Under the pieces are notes generated by a model that was not told the origin of the DNA, searched no databases, and saw only the letters and a list, made by a program, of their open reading frames with translations. Source: Hydrangea macrophylla (lineage: Eukaryota > Streptophyta > Magnoliopsida > Cornales > Hydrangeaceae). Taken from it: DNA of 64,000 nt. The translations under genes and the position numbers were made by a program. The stretch spans positions 13,272,001-13,336,000 of the forward strand of contig CM066990.1 of the NCBI GenBank assembly GCA_033977485.1. Direction: 5' to 3'. Of the stretch, positions 10,330 through 22,775 are shown one piece after another (the stretch's first letter is position 1; the number at the start of each line of letters is the position of its first letter).

Positions 10330-13300
10330 AGGCTTCGAAGCCAGTAAGTTCACGGTCAGTTAACTTGGGTAACTGTATATGGACCTTCCCAGTTTGGCCC
10401 CAACTTCCCATGGCTCGGGATTCGGGTAGACTGGTTCACTGCCTTAAGGACGAGGTCTCCTACTTGAAAACTGCGATGCTTTTCCTTGCTGTTGTAATAT
10501 CATGAGACTTGCTGCTTATAGGTTGCCACCTTTTAATAGGCTCGGTCTCTTTTTTCCTCTACCAAGACCAGTTCTGTTCTGAGTGCATCTTCGTTGTCTG
10601 ACACGCTGTAATTCACCACCCGGTAAGTAGGCAACCCGAGCTCTATAGGGACCACCGCCTCGAACCCGTACATTAAGGAGAACGGTGTCTCACTTGTTGC
10701 CGCTCGGGGCGTAGTTCGGTAGGCTTACAGGAGGGTTGGCAGTTCTTCAGCCCACAATCCTTTGGCGCTTTCAAGTCTTGTTTTGATCGATAGCAAGATT
10801 GTCCAGTTTATCACATTAGCTTGGCCATTGGCTTGAGGGTGCTCGGGGAAGGAGTAGTGATTAAGTATCCCATAGCCCGAGCAGAACTGCCTGAACAATG
10901 GGGTGTCGAATTGCCTGCCATTGTCGCTGACCAGAACCCAGGGAATGCCAAACCTACTGAGGATATTCTTTTCCATGAAGCTTTCCATTTTTTGCCCAGT
11001 TATTATTGCCAAGGGCTCGGCCTCCGCCCACTTCGTAAAGTAGTCAACGGCGATGACTGCGAACTTGACCTGTCCTTTTCCCGTCGGTAGGGGTTTGACA
11101 ATGTCGATACCCTACTGGGCAAAGGGCCAGGGGCTTTGGATTGGTGTCTGAAGCTCTCCCGGTCAGTTAATCATGGGAGAGTATCTCTGACATTTGTCAC
11201 ATCTTTTGACATACTCCTGAGAATCCTGGGCCATTGTCGGCCAGTAACATCCTTCCAGTAAGGCCCTTCTAGAGAGCGCTCGGCCTCCGAGGTGATTCCC
11301 GCAAACTCCTTCGTGGATTTCATACAACACTGATTAGACCTGTGCGGGATGGACGCAGCGGAGATACGGTATAGAGAATCCCCTTTTGTAGAGGATGTCG
11401 TCTATAAGATGATATTGGGCCGCCTGGTATCTGACCCGGCGGGCCTCCTCTTTCTTGTCTGGTAACACGCCCATTGTCAGGAAGGCCAGTATCGGGTCCA
11501 TCCAGCTAGGTCCTAAGGCGTCTGGTTCCACCTCCATGCATTCTGAGTTGCGCACACTTGGCCCGGATAGGTATTCTACCCTTATCTCGAGCAAGTCTGA
11601 CTTAGAAGATGAAGCGAGGCGGGCTAACTGGTCAGCCCTGGTATTTTCCTCTCTGGGTATCTGCGTGATGCAAAAACCCTGAAGCTTCTTCAAAACCGCT
11701 CAGATAAGGGCTAGATAGGCTACCATGTTGTCTCCCCAAGCTTCATACTCTTGGTTGACCACGAGCTGAGAGTCGCTGTAACATTGGACCTGTTGTGCGC
11801 CCATAGAAGTGGCCAACTGCAATCCAACCAATAGGGCCTCATACTCAGCTTCGTTGTTGGTGGCATGGAACCTAAACCTTAGAGCATACTCGAGCTGGAT
11901 TCCGTCGGGAGTAGTCAAGATGATTCCTGCCCCACTGCCTTGCTGATTTGAGGAACCATCCACATACAGCACCTACGTGGGGATGTCAGCCTGTAACTCG
12001 GGCGGTAGGACTGGTGGGTCGAGCTCTTCAACCAGGTCTTTCGGATATGTGAACTCAACTAGAAAGTCTGCTACTGCTTGCCCTTTGATTGCAGTCTGGG
12101 GGCGGTAGGCCACTTCAAATTCCTCTAACTCCACGGCCCACTTGACGAGCCTCCCAGATGTATCAGTCCTACTTAAGATCTTGGAGAGAGGTTGGTCAGT
12201 AAGGACCACAATAACATGGGCCTAAAAGTACGGACGGAGTCTCCAGGCAGAAGTGATGAGAGCGAATGTAAGTTTTTCGATGCGGGAGTATCTGCTTTCC
12301 GCACCTTGGAGCGCCCGTCTAGTATAGTACACTGGGAACTGTATCCCGTGCTCTTCCCTAATGAGTGTCGAGCTGACCGCCGAGGATGATACTGCCAAGT
12401 ATAGGAACAATTCTTCCCCCGATACGGGTGTTGAGAGTAGAGGGGGAGATGCCAAGTGCTTTTTGAGTTCCTGGAACGCCTCCTCACACTCCTCAGACCA
12501 CTGAAATGCCTTACGGAGGATCTTGAAGAATGGCAGGCACCGATCGGTAGCTCTGGAGACAAATCTGTTCAGCACGGTAACCCGTCCGGCCAGACTCTGA
12601 ACTTCTTGGTCGACCAGGCCAACCGCATGTTGATGACGGCCTGGATTTTCTCAAGGTTTGCTTCGATTCCCCGCCTGCTGACCAGGTGCCCTAAGAACTT
12701 TCCAGATGAGATGCCAAATGTGCACTTGGCCGGGTTCAACCTCATCTCGAACTTCCTCAAAATGCTGAAGGCCCCGGCCAAATATTCCAGATGGTCAGAC
12801 TCGTCCCGGCTTTTGACCAGTAGATCGTCGACGTATACCTCCATTGATTTCCCGATTAAGTCTTTGAACATGTGATTGACCAGGCGTTAATAAGTTTCCC
12901 AAACATTTTTGAGACCGAAGGGCATGACTTTGTAGCAGTAGGTCCCCTGATCCGTGATGAACGAGGTCTTTTCTTCGTCCCCGGGGTATATACTGATTTG
13001 ATTGTACCCAGAGTAGGCATCCATAAACGAGAGGAGTGAATGGCTGGCCGTGGAATCCACAAGGAGGTTTATCCTGGGCAACGAATAGCAGTCCTTAGGG
13101 CAAGCTTTGTTCAGGTCAGTGAAGTCCACGCACATCCTCCACTTCCCGTTGCTTTTCTTGACAAGTACTACATTGGCTAGCCAGTCGGGATAGTGGACCT
13201 CTCGTATGGATTGGGCTTTGAAGAGCTTCTCGACCTCCTCAAACATTGCTTTTTGTCTCTCGGGGAGCCATGCCCCGTCTCTTCTACTTCACAGGCCAGG

Positions 13301-13960
13301 GGTCTGGGTCGACGTTGAGCCGATGAGACATTACCCGGGGATCAATCCTGGGCATATCTTCATGGCATGAGGCGAACACATCCTGACTTTGTTGTAGGAA
13401 TTGAATCAGCTTCTCCCTAAGGCGGGGCTCCAGCAGGGTACCGATGCTGACCGTTCAGTTTGGGAGTTGTGGGTTCAACGCCACTTGTTCCAATTCTTCA
13501 ATCGGGCCCACTCTATCATTCTGGTCCCTCGGGCCCATCTCCTAGACGTTCAATGTCTCTGTGATTACTTCCCGGTGAAAGTAATTGACATAGCAACTCC
13601 GGGTGGTCGCCTGATCTCCACACAGGCTCCCGGGTCCATGAGGGGTCGAGAACTTAACTATCAGGCTATGAGTAAAGACGGCGGCCCTGGCTTTGTTGAG
13701 TATAGGCCTCCCGAGAATGACATTGTAGGCAAATGGAGCCTCCACAATTACAAAGTTTGATAACAGGGAGATTTGCTGAGGTAATTCCCATAAGCACGGG
13801 GAGCTCTATGGTACCGAGCGGCTGGGTGCTTGATCCGTTAAAACCCACCAGGGGAGTAGTAACCGGGTAGAGCCGACCCCTGGACATCCCGAGCTAATCG
13901 AATGCTGACACAAACATGATATCGGTCGAACTGTTTGTGTCCACCAACACCCTCTTGACC
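10330..13960 (-). pseudogene. Tat pol remnant: protease, RT, RNase H, archaeal-type RNase H, integrase
   Basis: Minus-strand order: protease near 13960-13890 (VDTNSSTDIMF, where the usual Asp-Thr-Gly is Asp-Thr-Asn), linker ILGRPILNKARA (13745-13542), RT 13246-12580 (MCVDFTDLNKACP, MPFGLKN, YVDDLLVKS), RNase H 12575-12220 (LAVSSSAVSSTLI, with the usual first Asp missing), link to 11973, second RNase H 11972-11700 (LYVDGSSNQQGSGAG, NNEAEYEAL, YSDSQLVVNQ), integrase zinc region and core (11012-10725, SDNGRQFDTP), and a C-terminus near 10400 (LGPNWEGPY). Stops and frameshifts separate these blocks. Two RNase H domains place it in the Tat group. Confidence 0.9.
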
Positions 13961-14009
13961 ACGTAATTGGCTATGGAGAGCGTCACAACCAATGGGTCAT
14001 CATGGGGGC

Positions 14010-15806
14010 ACTAGACGCCTTGCAAATCGTCAGAGGTGAATGTCAGTATGTTAGTTGGCAGGGAGCGGTGGATTGGACCTGCCAGACATCCGCCCGGGAT
14101 GCCCGAGTATGCCTTTTCCTTGCTGACTGTGAGTCCCAGCCGCCCGACGTTCCTCCGAAGATCACGTTGATTTGACCAAGAGGCTGTGTTTGCCCGAGGG
14201 CTCGGGCTCAGGCTCCTTGCATAGGCCGTCCATCTGTCGTGACGTATTCTGCAAGATGACCCTGCTCGATCAATTTTTCTATGGCTATCTTCAACTTGAA
14301 GCAATCCTCTGTGTCATGGCCATGGTCTCTATGAAAGCGGCAAAACTTATCCCGATTCCTCTTCCCGGGCGGGGCTTTTAGTTTTGCCGGTTGTTGAAGT
14401 AACCTTTGCACCTCGGCAGGGGCCATGACCTCATGGATTGGTCAAGACAGAGGCGTGAAAGCGATCTGGGGCTAGTCCCAACCTCCTCTCTGCTGGTCCT
14501 GCCTTTGCTTTTTTACCGGGCCCTTCTCAGAGCCCTCACGCCTTTGCTTGGCTTTCAGGGACTCATCTCCCACTAAATCAGTGTGTTTGGACTTCAGAAA
14601 CACTTCCATGTCTATATACTTTCTGACCCTCTCCGAGAGCTCCACCAGGATTGTCGGTCGGTCTCGATGGAATGACGTAGCAACCTTGATGTGTTGAACT
14701 CCCGAGCAGAAGGCTATGATGGCTGCTGTTTCGTTCAAATTGTGGATCAGGAGCCTCTGTTGATTAAAGCGATCCACATACTCCCTTAGGGTTTCGCCCT
14801 TGCGTTGCTTGACAGTTAATTGCTGAGTGTCCGGTTGCGATCGGTCGAGCATACTTACGAACTGGTTAATGAATAGTTTGCTCAACGTCTTGAAGTCATC
14901 AACCGTTCGGGGCTTGAGGGCGTGGAACCACTGCACGGCTGGCCCCTTGAGAGTGCTGGGGAAGGCCAGGCTTAGTAATCCATCAATAGTGGTGACAAAC
15001 GCCATCTGGGCCCTGTAGGTGCAAATGTGATCCACCGGGCTCCCTATCCCGTCAAAAGAACTGAGATGCGGTGGCTTGAACTTCCGCGGGATGGGGAATC
15101 CGGTGATCCGAGCGGTATAGGGCTACTCGGTCTCCGTGTTGGTATGGTCAGGATGCTGCTTGTGGCTCAATTTTTTGATCTATTTCTGCAAGCCTTGGAT
15201 TTGAGCATTCATATCTTCCCGCTCAGTCTTCCTATCAATGTCCGAGCAGTAAGTCGAATCAGACGACGAGGCTTCCACTTCAAAGTGTGTTGACCTCAGG
15301 GATAGAACTCGGCTCTAGCTCTGGGTAATCGTATGCCTAAGATCTCCCCGGCTCTGGGCTGGAGGGTCTTTGGCTGATTCCTGGGGCTTTGGCCATGATC
15401 CCTCCCCCCTGGTGGCACTGCGCCTATTGATGATGTCTCTGGCATCTTCCACCCGATGAGGATTGGTACGAACTCACCGCCTGGTGCGCCTAGGCGCTCT
15501 ACTACGGTCACAATCCCGGGCGTGTTCCCAATCTGACGGGGATACCGGCACGGAGTGGGTATGGTTCCGGACTCTTCCGGGCTCCTGGTCGGGGGCACTC
15601 TTCCCGGTCTGGTTCTCTGATTGAGGGCGCTTCTCCTGCAAGGCCAACAGTGCTTCGATTTGCTACTGGGTTTGCCATTAGCCTTCCAGGAGTTGCACGA
15701 GCGCCGCTGTCACCTGCTCGGAGGTCATGAAGGTGGCCTGTTGCTCGAGTTGCAAGTTCTCCTGACCGACTGGAGCAGTGTTTTTCTTACTCGTCTTCAG
15801 TGGCAT
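14010..15806 (-). pseudogene. Tat gag remnant
   Basis: The likely start ATG is at 15806-15804, 43 bp past the primer site on the minus strand. The N-terminal part (to about 15300) is Gln-rich with stops. The central retrotransposon-gag domain is open at 15035-14472 (TLKGPAVQWFHALKP, FINQFVSML, GETLREYVDRFN). The C-terminal segment (14426-14208) holds CRFHRDHGHDTEDCFKLK, the His/Cys motif typical of Tat gag proteins. Broken by at least several stops or shifts. Confidence 0.88.
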
Positions 15807-15848
15807 CTTGATCAGTCAAGAATTTTGTTGATGAGGAACTTGTCATTT

Positions 15849-15867
15849 CCCACAGACGGTGCCAAAC
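15849..15867 (-). other. Primer-binding site of the Tat element
   Basis: The minus strand after the 5' LTR reads TTTGGCACCGTCTGTGGG, a primer site of the kind found in Tat-group elements. I do not assign the tRNA with certainty. Confidence 0.7.
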
Positions 15868-16484
15868 TGATGATGCCGAAAATTGGTAAGAGAGATTAAG
15901 GAGAGAGATATGGTGACACAATCAATTGTATGTGGTTCGGCCCCGTTAATAAGATGACCTACGTCTACGGGTGCGTCAGTGCGCTTCACTAGCAGATCAC
16001 CGACGGGCTTGGTGAACCAACAGTTGGGCGGCACTCCCAGTATTACCTGGCCGGGTGTATGCGTATAAAATAAGTATGTGCTGCTATTCTCTAGGTTAAG
16101 AATGCAATCCCTTTTAATGGGGGTGAGTGGCCCTTTTATAGGTGCAAGAGACGGTCGTAAAAGGCAACTGATTAGATAAGGAAACCCGATCTAATTACAA
16201 GTTGATGAGCATAAATCATGGGAGGTTTCCTAATTGGCTTAAGAAACTATTTACACATTCCATTAGTCTTCTGACTGATTTAGGAAACTACTGCGTGGCT
16301 TAGCTATCAAACTGTACCTCGTGGAGAGCTGCTGCGCCGCATGCCCGGGCTGAGCGAGCATACCGAGCGGTTGCACTTGAAAGACCTCGGGATCAGTGGG
16401 CTACCAGCTCCCTTTTTGGATAATCCAGGTCCTTTGCTGCTGACGTGGAGGTTTGACTATAGCAGAATATTTCTGGGGGTATCA
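15868..16484 (-). repeat. 5' LTR of the Tat element
   Basis: Begins TGATGATGCC and ends GGTATCA, giving the TGAT...ATCA inverted ends. TATA box on the minus strand at 16131-16142. Many substitutions and small indels against the other LTR. Confidence 0.92.
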
Positions 16485-16489
16485 AAACT

Positions 16490-17294
16490 TACTTCAATCA
16501 CATGTGATTCGATCATACCCTGAACTCTTGTAGCTAATAATTGCAGACAATTCCTCTTCCAGTGGCCCTTCTCACCACATTAGAAACACTTTCCTTTACC
16601 TTGGCCACCTACCTTTTCTTTGCCCTTACCTTTTTCCTTAGATTTTGCAATCTTGGGGACCAATCCAACACTTGGACCACTAGTGTCAGTCTTCTTCTTC
16701 CCTTACTTACCTTTCATCATAGATTAGGATGAAGAAGGGCTTTTCTCAATGTTCAAATCATTACCCCCTGGCTTGATCACCCCTTCCGCTGCTAGTAAAG
16801 AACTCATCAATTCGCTCATTGAGAAATTCATTTGATTCATGTTATAGTTAAGTTTAAATTGAGTGAATGACGGCGACAGCGAATTAAGGATCATATCAAC
16901 TTGGGTCGGTGCATTGATGTTGGCACCCGGGGTCTCCAGTTCATTTAAATAATAAATCATTTTTAAAGCATGTTCTTTGATTGGAGTCTCTTCTGACATC
17001 TTCGCACTCATTATCTTTTGCATAGCAACCTGTCTAGCAGGTCTGCCATGTTCCCTAAATATTGCTTTGAGGCTCTTGATAATGACACTAGCAGAATTAT
17101 TTGATTGGAATTGGTGTTGCAACACACCAGCCATAGAGGCCAGAATGTAGCAACGGGCCATTCTATTCGATTTCTTCCATTTATCGAACTCCCGTCTAGC
17201 AGTTGTCGAAGCATTTGTAGTGGGTTCTTCAGTGCACGGGGTGGTGAGGACATAAATATGATCCTTTGTAGTTAAAACGTTGTCAAGGGTATAT
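16490..17294 (-). pseudogene. -copia A gag remnant, zinc knuckle part
   Basis: Continues -copia A after the Tat insertion. The minus strand shows a Cys/His knuckle region (about 16600-16540, with the first Cys codon damaged) and the gag domain at 17161-16724 ([28 protein letters not shown]). It is cut at 17294 by the young copia, whose TSD TATAT occupies 17290-17294. Confidence 0.9.
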
Positions 17295-17639
17295 TGAAGG
17301 AAAAAGTGGTTTAAAGTTAGAGTTTAAACGCGCAGCGGAAATAGGTTAAGTTATAAAACTTTTGGTATTCCAGGATCTACTACTCGTCAATTCCATAGAT
17401 GCGTACAAGGGGTTGCAAGAATTATACCTTGGTGTCTTGAACCCAATTCTGAAACTTTAACTTCCAGCAGCCTCCACTAGATGATCTTCACCCTTATGAC
17501 TCCTGCGGATGCCTGCCGGAAAGACTAGGGTTGGTGGGAACCCTAATAGAGAGGATAGGAAGGTTTTGGGAAGACTATGATAGTTTCTGCAGCTTCTGCG
17601 TATAAAAACGACGATCACTTTTTCCAGAACGCAGCTGCC

Positions 17640-17650
17640 CTATTTATAGA
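17640..17650 (-). promoter_or_regulatory. TATA box in young copia 3' LTR
   Basis: Minus strand reads TCTATAAATAG, 21 bp downstream of the last palindrome of the cluster. The equivalent in the 5' LTR is 24821-24831. This is the probable start region of the element's transcript. Confidence 0.75.
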
Positions 17651-17670
17651 ATTCCAGAACCGACCTAGAC

Positions 17671-17763
17671 TTCGATCGATCGAAGTGACTTCGATCGATC
17701 GAACCTTCGATCGATCGAACCAACTGACTTCAATCGATCGAACATACTTCGATCGATCGAACC
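17671..17763. promoter_or_regulatory. Cluster of TTCGATCGATCGAA palindromes upstream of LTR TATA box
   Basis: Five copies in 93 bp, four perfect 14-bp palindromes and one with CG changed to CA, at roughly 15-20 bp spacing. The position immediately upstream of the TATA box in U3 suggests binding sites for a transcription factor. The protein is unknown. Confidence 0.6.
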
Positions 17764-18770
17764 TGTCTTAACAGCTTCCTCAAGTGTCTTTCCAAGCATC
17801 CTAGCGGAGCTAAGAGTGGGACCTCCTAGGCTCTTTATTGTTGGCTCAGACCAGTTTGTTAATTACCATGACCAAACTCTTTGATCAGCAAACTAACTAA
17901 CTGGTCAGTTAACGTTTATTCCACTATAAAATGATAACTGAACTCCAACGCAAAAGAACATATCCGAAGCGATAACTAGACTTGTATGGTGTACTAATGT
18001 CCCTCTACCGTCAGCATTCGTAATCATATTCAGGTAGTCGGATAACTGTTACTGTCATCCTGAATCATGATTACTTCTTGTATTCCTTGAGTCCCATTCA
18101 CCACTCATGATTACCAAACATGTTGATAACTCTTATCAACAAGACTGCAGTACTCAGTAATCAACTTGGTGACATTCTCAAGGGAATGCTTACTCTGAAT
18201 CAGAGGGTAGATTCTATCTTGACAATATATGTTCACAACCCTAAGGACATGACATACCCAAGATACCCAGGTGTTGATCTTCTATAGACCTCACTGATTG
18301 GTAAGTCAAAGCAGCCATATCCATAGTCTGTGTTCATAATCATCTCAAGATTGAGAACACGTACCTTATACAAGTTATGAGTTCCTATTGACTGTTGACA
18401 GCCTTAAGCGTCAATAGGAAAGCTCAGGTCCGTCAATGCACTATAAGCACTAGCATATCAACTAAGAGCTACACTCTAGTGATTGAGATTAATCACTCCA
18501 TCCAATGGTAGTTAAGTATGCTACAGTGTAGACCTGATGAGGTATCAAGTCTCATCATCCACTGTGACATATTCTAAGTATCAAAGAATAGTAATTCGTA
18601 TCTCACTTGTGTGTATCTCATACACACACGAATTGCTTACTATAATACTTAAGGACAAAACAATCATCTCATGAAAGAAACATACACAATGAAATGTAAA
18701 GCTGATATCCATATATTATAATGCTAATGTCTCATACATAAAGTAATGGTTTGAGGGCACAAACCCAACA

Positions 18771-18785
18771 AACTCCCACTTGCAC
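18771..18785 (-). other. Polypurine tract of the young copia
   Basis: Minus strand GTGCAAGTGGGAGTT lies between the gag-pol stop codon and the 3' LTR. AAGTGGGAG is the expected primer for second-strand synthesis. Confidence 0.85.
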
Positions 18786-21700
18786 TCACAACCATTCAGA
18801 ACTACATCTAAGACCTAGACTATCTAGTTGACGATCAAAGACCTTCTGTGGTAAGGCCTTTGTAAACGGATCAGCAAGATTGTCAGCGGTGGCAATCTTG
18901 GTGACAGTCACATCTCCACGTTGAACTATATCTCGGATTAGGTGATATTTCCGCTCTACGTGCTTTCCCTTCCCGTGGTTCCTTGGCTCCTTGGACTGAG
19001 CCACTGCCCCACTATTATCGCAGTATAGCGTAATAGGTGACAGCGACGCTGGTACCACCTCGAGTTCCATAAGGAACTTCTTGAGCCAAACAGCTTCCTT
19101 TGCGGCTTCACAAGCAGCCACATACTCAGCTTCTGTAGTTGAGTCTGCAATGCATTTCTGCTTAATGCTCCTCCAACTAACAGCACCACCTCCCAAGGTA
19201 AAGAGATGTCCGGATGTCGACTTTCTCGAATCTTTATCTGACATAAAGTCCGAGTCAGTGTATCCTACTGGAATTAACTCACTACCGCCGTACATAAGCA
19301 TGTAATCTTTAGTTCTTCTCAAGTACTTAAGAATGTGCTTAACGGCTGTCCAGTGCTCTGGACCAGGATTCGATTGATACCTGCTGACCATGCCAACGGC
19401 AAAGCAGATATCTGGTCTAGTGCATAACATCGCATACATGAGACTTCCCACTGCCGAGGCATAGGGAATTCCTGCCATGCGATTCCTCTCCTCTTGTGTC
19501 TTTGGACACTGGTCCTTGGAGAACGCTAAACCATGCCTAAAAGGTAACAAACCTTTCTTCGAATTATCCATTGAAAACCTAGTTAGCACTTTCTCGATAT
19601 AACCAGCTTGAGATAATCCCATTATCTTTCGCTTGCGATCCCGAAAGAGCTTTATCCCAAGAATATAGCTCGCCTCTCCTAGATCCTTTATATCGAAAGT
19701 ACTAGCTAGCCAAACCTTGACCGTTGACAGCGCCGCTACATCATTCCCAATGAGTAGAATGTCGTCAACGTAAAGCACAAGAAAAGCCACTACTTTCCGT
19801 TCATATTTCTTGTATACACAAGGCTCATCCAGATTCTGTATGAAACCAAACGACTTGACCGCTTGGTCAAATCGGATGTTCCAACTTCTGGATGCCTGCT
19901 TAAGCCCGTAAATGGACTTTTGCAACTTGCATACCAAGTTACCTTTCCGACCAGCTATGAACCCTTCTGGTTGTTGCATATAGATGTCCTCCTCAAGATT
20001 GCCATTCAAGAATGCAGTCTTGACGTCCATCTGCCAGATTTCATAATCTAGGCATGCAGCAATGGATAAGAGTATTCTGATGGACTTGAGCATGGCTACC
20101 GGCGAGAAGGTTTCCTCATAGTCAATGCCCTCCCTCTGAGTATAGCCTTTCGCCACAAGCCTTGCCTTAAAGGTCTCAACCTTTCCATCAGATCCTCTTT
20201 TCCTCTTATAGACCCACTTGCAGCCAATGGGTTTAATATTGGCTGGAAGTTCTACAAGATCCCAGACCTGATTGGAATCCATAGATTCCAATTCAGCCTT
20301 CATAGCTTTAATCCAATGAGCTGAATCAACATCAGCCATTGCCTCTTTGTAAGTGGTAGGATCAGATTCAGATTCTATGGAGACAGCTTCAAAAACTTCT
20401 CCTAAGAACATGTATCTATCAGGCTGGCTGATAATCCTCCCACTACGACGAGGTACTGGTGCGGAAATGGGTGAAGAAGTGGTATTTTCTTGATTTTCAT
20501 CGTTATCAACTGCGGGTTGGACTGAGGGCTCTCCTTCTATCTCTCTAAGATCTATCCTTCCCTTAGGTTTATGGTTCATGATATAATCATCCTCCAAGAA
20601 AACAGCATTTGTACTAACAAACACTTTCTGTTCTCTTGGATCATAAAAATACCATCCATAAGTACCCTTTGGATACCCTACAAAGTAACATACTTCCGAT
20701 CTAGAATCCAACTTGCTCATCTTTCCTTTGAGCACATGTGCCGGACACCCCCATATCCGGAGATGTTGCAAAGAAGGCTTGCGCCCAATCCACATCTCTC
20801 GGGGTGTCCTGGGAACAGATTTGCTTGGTACTAGATTTAGTATGTATGCAGCGGTTTCCAAAGCATAACCCCAAAGGAATAATGGCAACTCTGAATAACT
20901 CATCATTGACCTAGTCATGTCTAAAAGAGTCCGATTCCTTCTCTCCGCTACACCGTTCTGCTGAGGCGTACCAGGTGCAGTCAATTGTGACAGAATCTCA
21001 TTCTGTACGAGGTGATCAATAAACTCATTAGAGAGGTACTCGCCACCTCGATCAGATCGAATGGCTTTGATATGTGTGCCCGATTGCTTCTCCACTTCAG
21101 CCCTAAACTCTTTGAACTTTTCAAAGGCTTCAGACTTGTGCTGCATTAGGTACACATATCCATACCTAGAGTGGTCATCGGTAAATGTTGTGAAATACTC
21201 ATAACCACCTCTTGCTCTAATATTTATTGGTCCACACACATCAGTATGAACTAATTCCAACAATGCATTGGTCCTATTGCCCTTTGCAGGAAAGGGCCTT
21301 TTGGTCATCTTACCCTCCAAACAAGATTCGCAGACTTGCATTGGTTTGAGAACCAAGTCGCCTAAGACCCCTTCTTTGACTAGTCTGCCAATCCTATTCA
21401 GATTGATATGGCCAAGCCTCATATGCCAAAGCCTTGTTGGATTAGTGGAAGGTTCCTTTCTTTTAGATGGTAAAGTTACCACTGAGTTATTAAGTTCCAA
21501 ACAAGAATCTTTTGAAATATTGGGAGTAATCACATACAAACCATTTGATTTAACACCAGAACATATAAAAGAACTGTTTCTTTTAATGACAACTTCAGTT
21601 CCAAAATGAAAAGAATAACCATTATTCGTTAAATTAGAAACTGAAATTAAATTACGTCTCATTAAAGGAACGTAAAGTACATCTGATAAAATCAAAACTT

Positions 21701-22775
21701 TATTGTCTGAAAATTCTAAAACTACGACTCCTATAGCAACCGCAGATACGGTTGCGCTAGAACCTAGAGTAAGCACGATCTCCACATCACTGCATTTCCT
21801 GGTTGATCTGAACCCCTGCAATGAATTACAGATATGGTTAGTCGCACCAGAATCAATGCACCAAGTGTTTGAAGTATCCGTAATAAAACTTACTTCAATC
21901 ACATGTGATTCAATCATACCTTGAACTCTTGTAGCTAAGAATTCTGGACAATTCCTCTTCCAGTGGCCCTTCTCACCGCATTGGAAACACTTTCCTTTGC
22001 CTTGGCCACCAACCTTCCCTTTGCCCTTACCTTTTCCCTTAGATTTTGCAATCTTAGGGACTGGTCCAACACTTGAACCACCAGTGCCAGCCTTCTTCTT
22101 TCCTTTCTTACCTTTCGGTGTAGATCGGGAAGAAGAAGCGCTTTTCTCAACGTTTAAAACGCCGCCCCCAGGTTTGATCACCCCTTCTGCTGCCAGTAAA
22201 GAACTCATTAATTCGCTCATTGAAAAATCCATTTGATTCATATTATAGTTAAGTTTGAATTGAGCGAATGATGGCGACAGCGAGTTGAGGATCATATCAA
22301 CTTGGGTCTGTGCATCGATGTTGGCTCCCAAGGTCTCCAGTTCGTTTAAATAACCAATCATTTTTAAAACATGTTCTTTGACTGGAGTACCTTCCGACAT
22401 CTTTGCACTCATTATCTTCTGCATGGCTACCTGTCTGGCAGGCCTGCCATGCTCCCCAAACATCTTTTTCAGGGATGTGATAATGTCACTGGCAGAATCG
22501 TTCGATTGGAATAGGTGTTGTAACACACCAGCCATTGAGGCCAGAATGTAACAACGGGCCATTCCATTCGACTTCTTCCATTTGTCGAACTCGCGTCTGG
22601 CAGCTGCCGAAGCATTTGCCGCGGGTTCTTCAGGGCTTGGGGTGGTGAGGACATATATGTGATCCTCCGCAGTTAAAACGATGTCAAGGTTACGTTTCCA
22701 TTCAGTGTAGTTGTTTCCAGTTAACTTGTTTTGAGTGAGTATGGTGGCAAGTGGACTAAATGCAGATCCAGACAT
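18786..22775 (-). CDS. Gag-Pol polyprotein of the young Ty1/copia element
   Basis: An open frame of 1,329 residues from ATG at 22775 to TGA at 18786. Order: gag domain (about 1-200), basic Lys/Gly stretch (220-260), zinc knuckle C-x2-C-x4-H-x4-C (263-276), aspartic protease with Asp-Ser-Gly-Ala (D308), GAG-pre-integrase His/Cys region (about 450-487), integrase with D512, D575 and E611 (D-35-E spacing), RT with YVDD (1002-1005), and RNase H (about 1165-1290, TDSDF, EAEY, CDNSGA). All catalytic residues I can place are present, so it may be functional. Ty1/copia gag-pol is often one frame, and how gag is made in excess is not shown here. Products would act in cytoplasmic particles and the nucleus. 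Confidence 0.97.
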   Translation of the reverse strand: MSGSAFSPLATILTQNKLTGNNYTEWKRNLDIVLTAEDHIYVLTTPSPEEPAANASAAARREFDKWKKSNGMARCYILASMAGVLQHLFQSNDSASDIITSLKKMFGEHGRPARQVAMQKIMSAKMSEGTPVKEHVLKMIGYLNELETLGANIDAQTQVDMILNSLSPSFAQFKLNYNMNQMDFSMSELMSSLLAAEGVIKPGGGVLNVEKSASSSRSTPKGKKGKKKAGTGGSSVGPVPKIAKSKGKGKGKGKVGGQGKGKCFQCGEKGHWKRNCPEFLATRVQGMIESHVIEVSFITDTSNTWCIDSGATNHICNSLQGFRSTRKCSDVEIVLTLGSSATVSAVAIGVVVLEFSDNKVLILSDVLYVPLMRRNLISVSNLTNNGYSFHFGTEVVIKRNSSFICSGVKSNGLYVITPNISKDSCLELNNSVVTLPSKRKEPSTNPTRLWHMRLGHINLNRIGRLVKEGVLGDLVLKPMQVCESCLEGKMTKRPFPAKGNRTNALLELVHTDVCGPINIRARGGYEYFTTFTDDHSRYGYVYLMQHKSEAFEKFKEFRAEVEKQSGTHIKAIRSDRGGEYLSNEFIDHLVQNEILSQLTAPGTPQQNGVAERRNRTLLDMTRSMMSYSELPLFLWGYALETAAYILNLVPSKSVPRTPREMWIGRKPSLQHLRIWGCPAHVLKGKMSKLDSRSEVCYFVGYPKGTYGWYFYDPREQKVFVSTNAVFLEDDYIMNHKPKGRIDLREIEGEPSVQPAVDNDENQENTTSSPISAPVPRRSGRIISQPDRYMFLGEVFEAVSIESESDPTTYKEAMADVDSAHWIKAMKAELESMDSNQVWDLVELPANIKPIGCKWVYKRKRGSDGKVETFKARLVAKGYTQREGIDYEETFSPVAMLKSIRILLSIAACLDYEIWQMDVKTAFLNGNLEEDIYMQQPEGFIAGRKGNLVCKLQKSIYGLKQASRSWNIRFDQAVKSFGFIQNLDEPCVYKKYERKVVAFLVLYVDDILLIGNDVAALSTVKVWLASTFDIKDLGEASYILGIKLFRDRKRKIMGLSQAGYIEKVLTRFSMDNSKKGLLPFRHGLAFSKDQCPKTQEERNRMAGIPYASAVGSLMYAMLCTRPDICFAVGMVSRYQSNPGPEHWTAVKHILKYLRRTKDYMLMYGGSELIPVGYTDSDFMSDKDSRKSTSGHLFTLGGGAVSWRSIKQKCIADSTTEAEYVAACEAAKEAVWLKKFLMELEVVPASLSPITLYCDNSGAVAQSKEPRNHGKGKHVERKYHLIRDIVQRGDVTVTKIATADNLADPFTKALPQKVFDRQLDSLGLRCSSEWL

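Larger units (their letters stand above)
5810..16489 (-). mobile_element. Ty3/gypsy Tat-lineage LTR retrotransposon, full structure with TSD AAACT
   Basis: Two LTRs of about 618 bp (5815-6433 and 15868-16484) flank a 9.4 kb interior, with the 5-bp duplication AAACT at 5810-5814 and 16485-16489. Minus-strand order is 5' LTR, primer site, gag, protease, RT, RNase H, a second archaeal-type RNase H, integrase, then a long 3' region holding a tandem repeat and a plus-strand extra gene, polypurine tract and 3' LTR. The second RNase H and the extra gene after pol are marks of the Tat group (Ogre, Retand, Grande-like). The LTRs differ at many positions, so it is older than the young copia inserted nearby. 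It split -copia A. Confidence 0.93.
17295..18770 (-). repeat. 3' LTR of the young copia
   Basis: Outer end TGAAGG and inner end AACCCAACA on the plus strand, that is TGTTGGG...CCTTCA in element orientation. 1,476 bp. Palindrome cluster at 17671-17763 and TATA box at 17640-17650. Confidence 0.96.
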
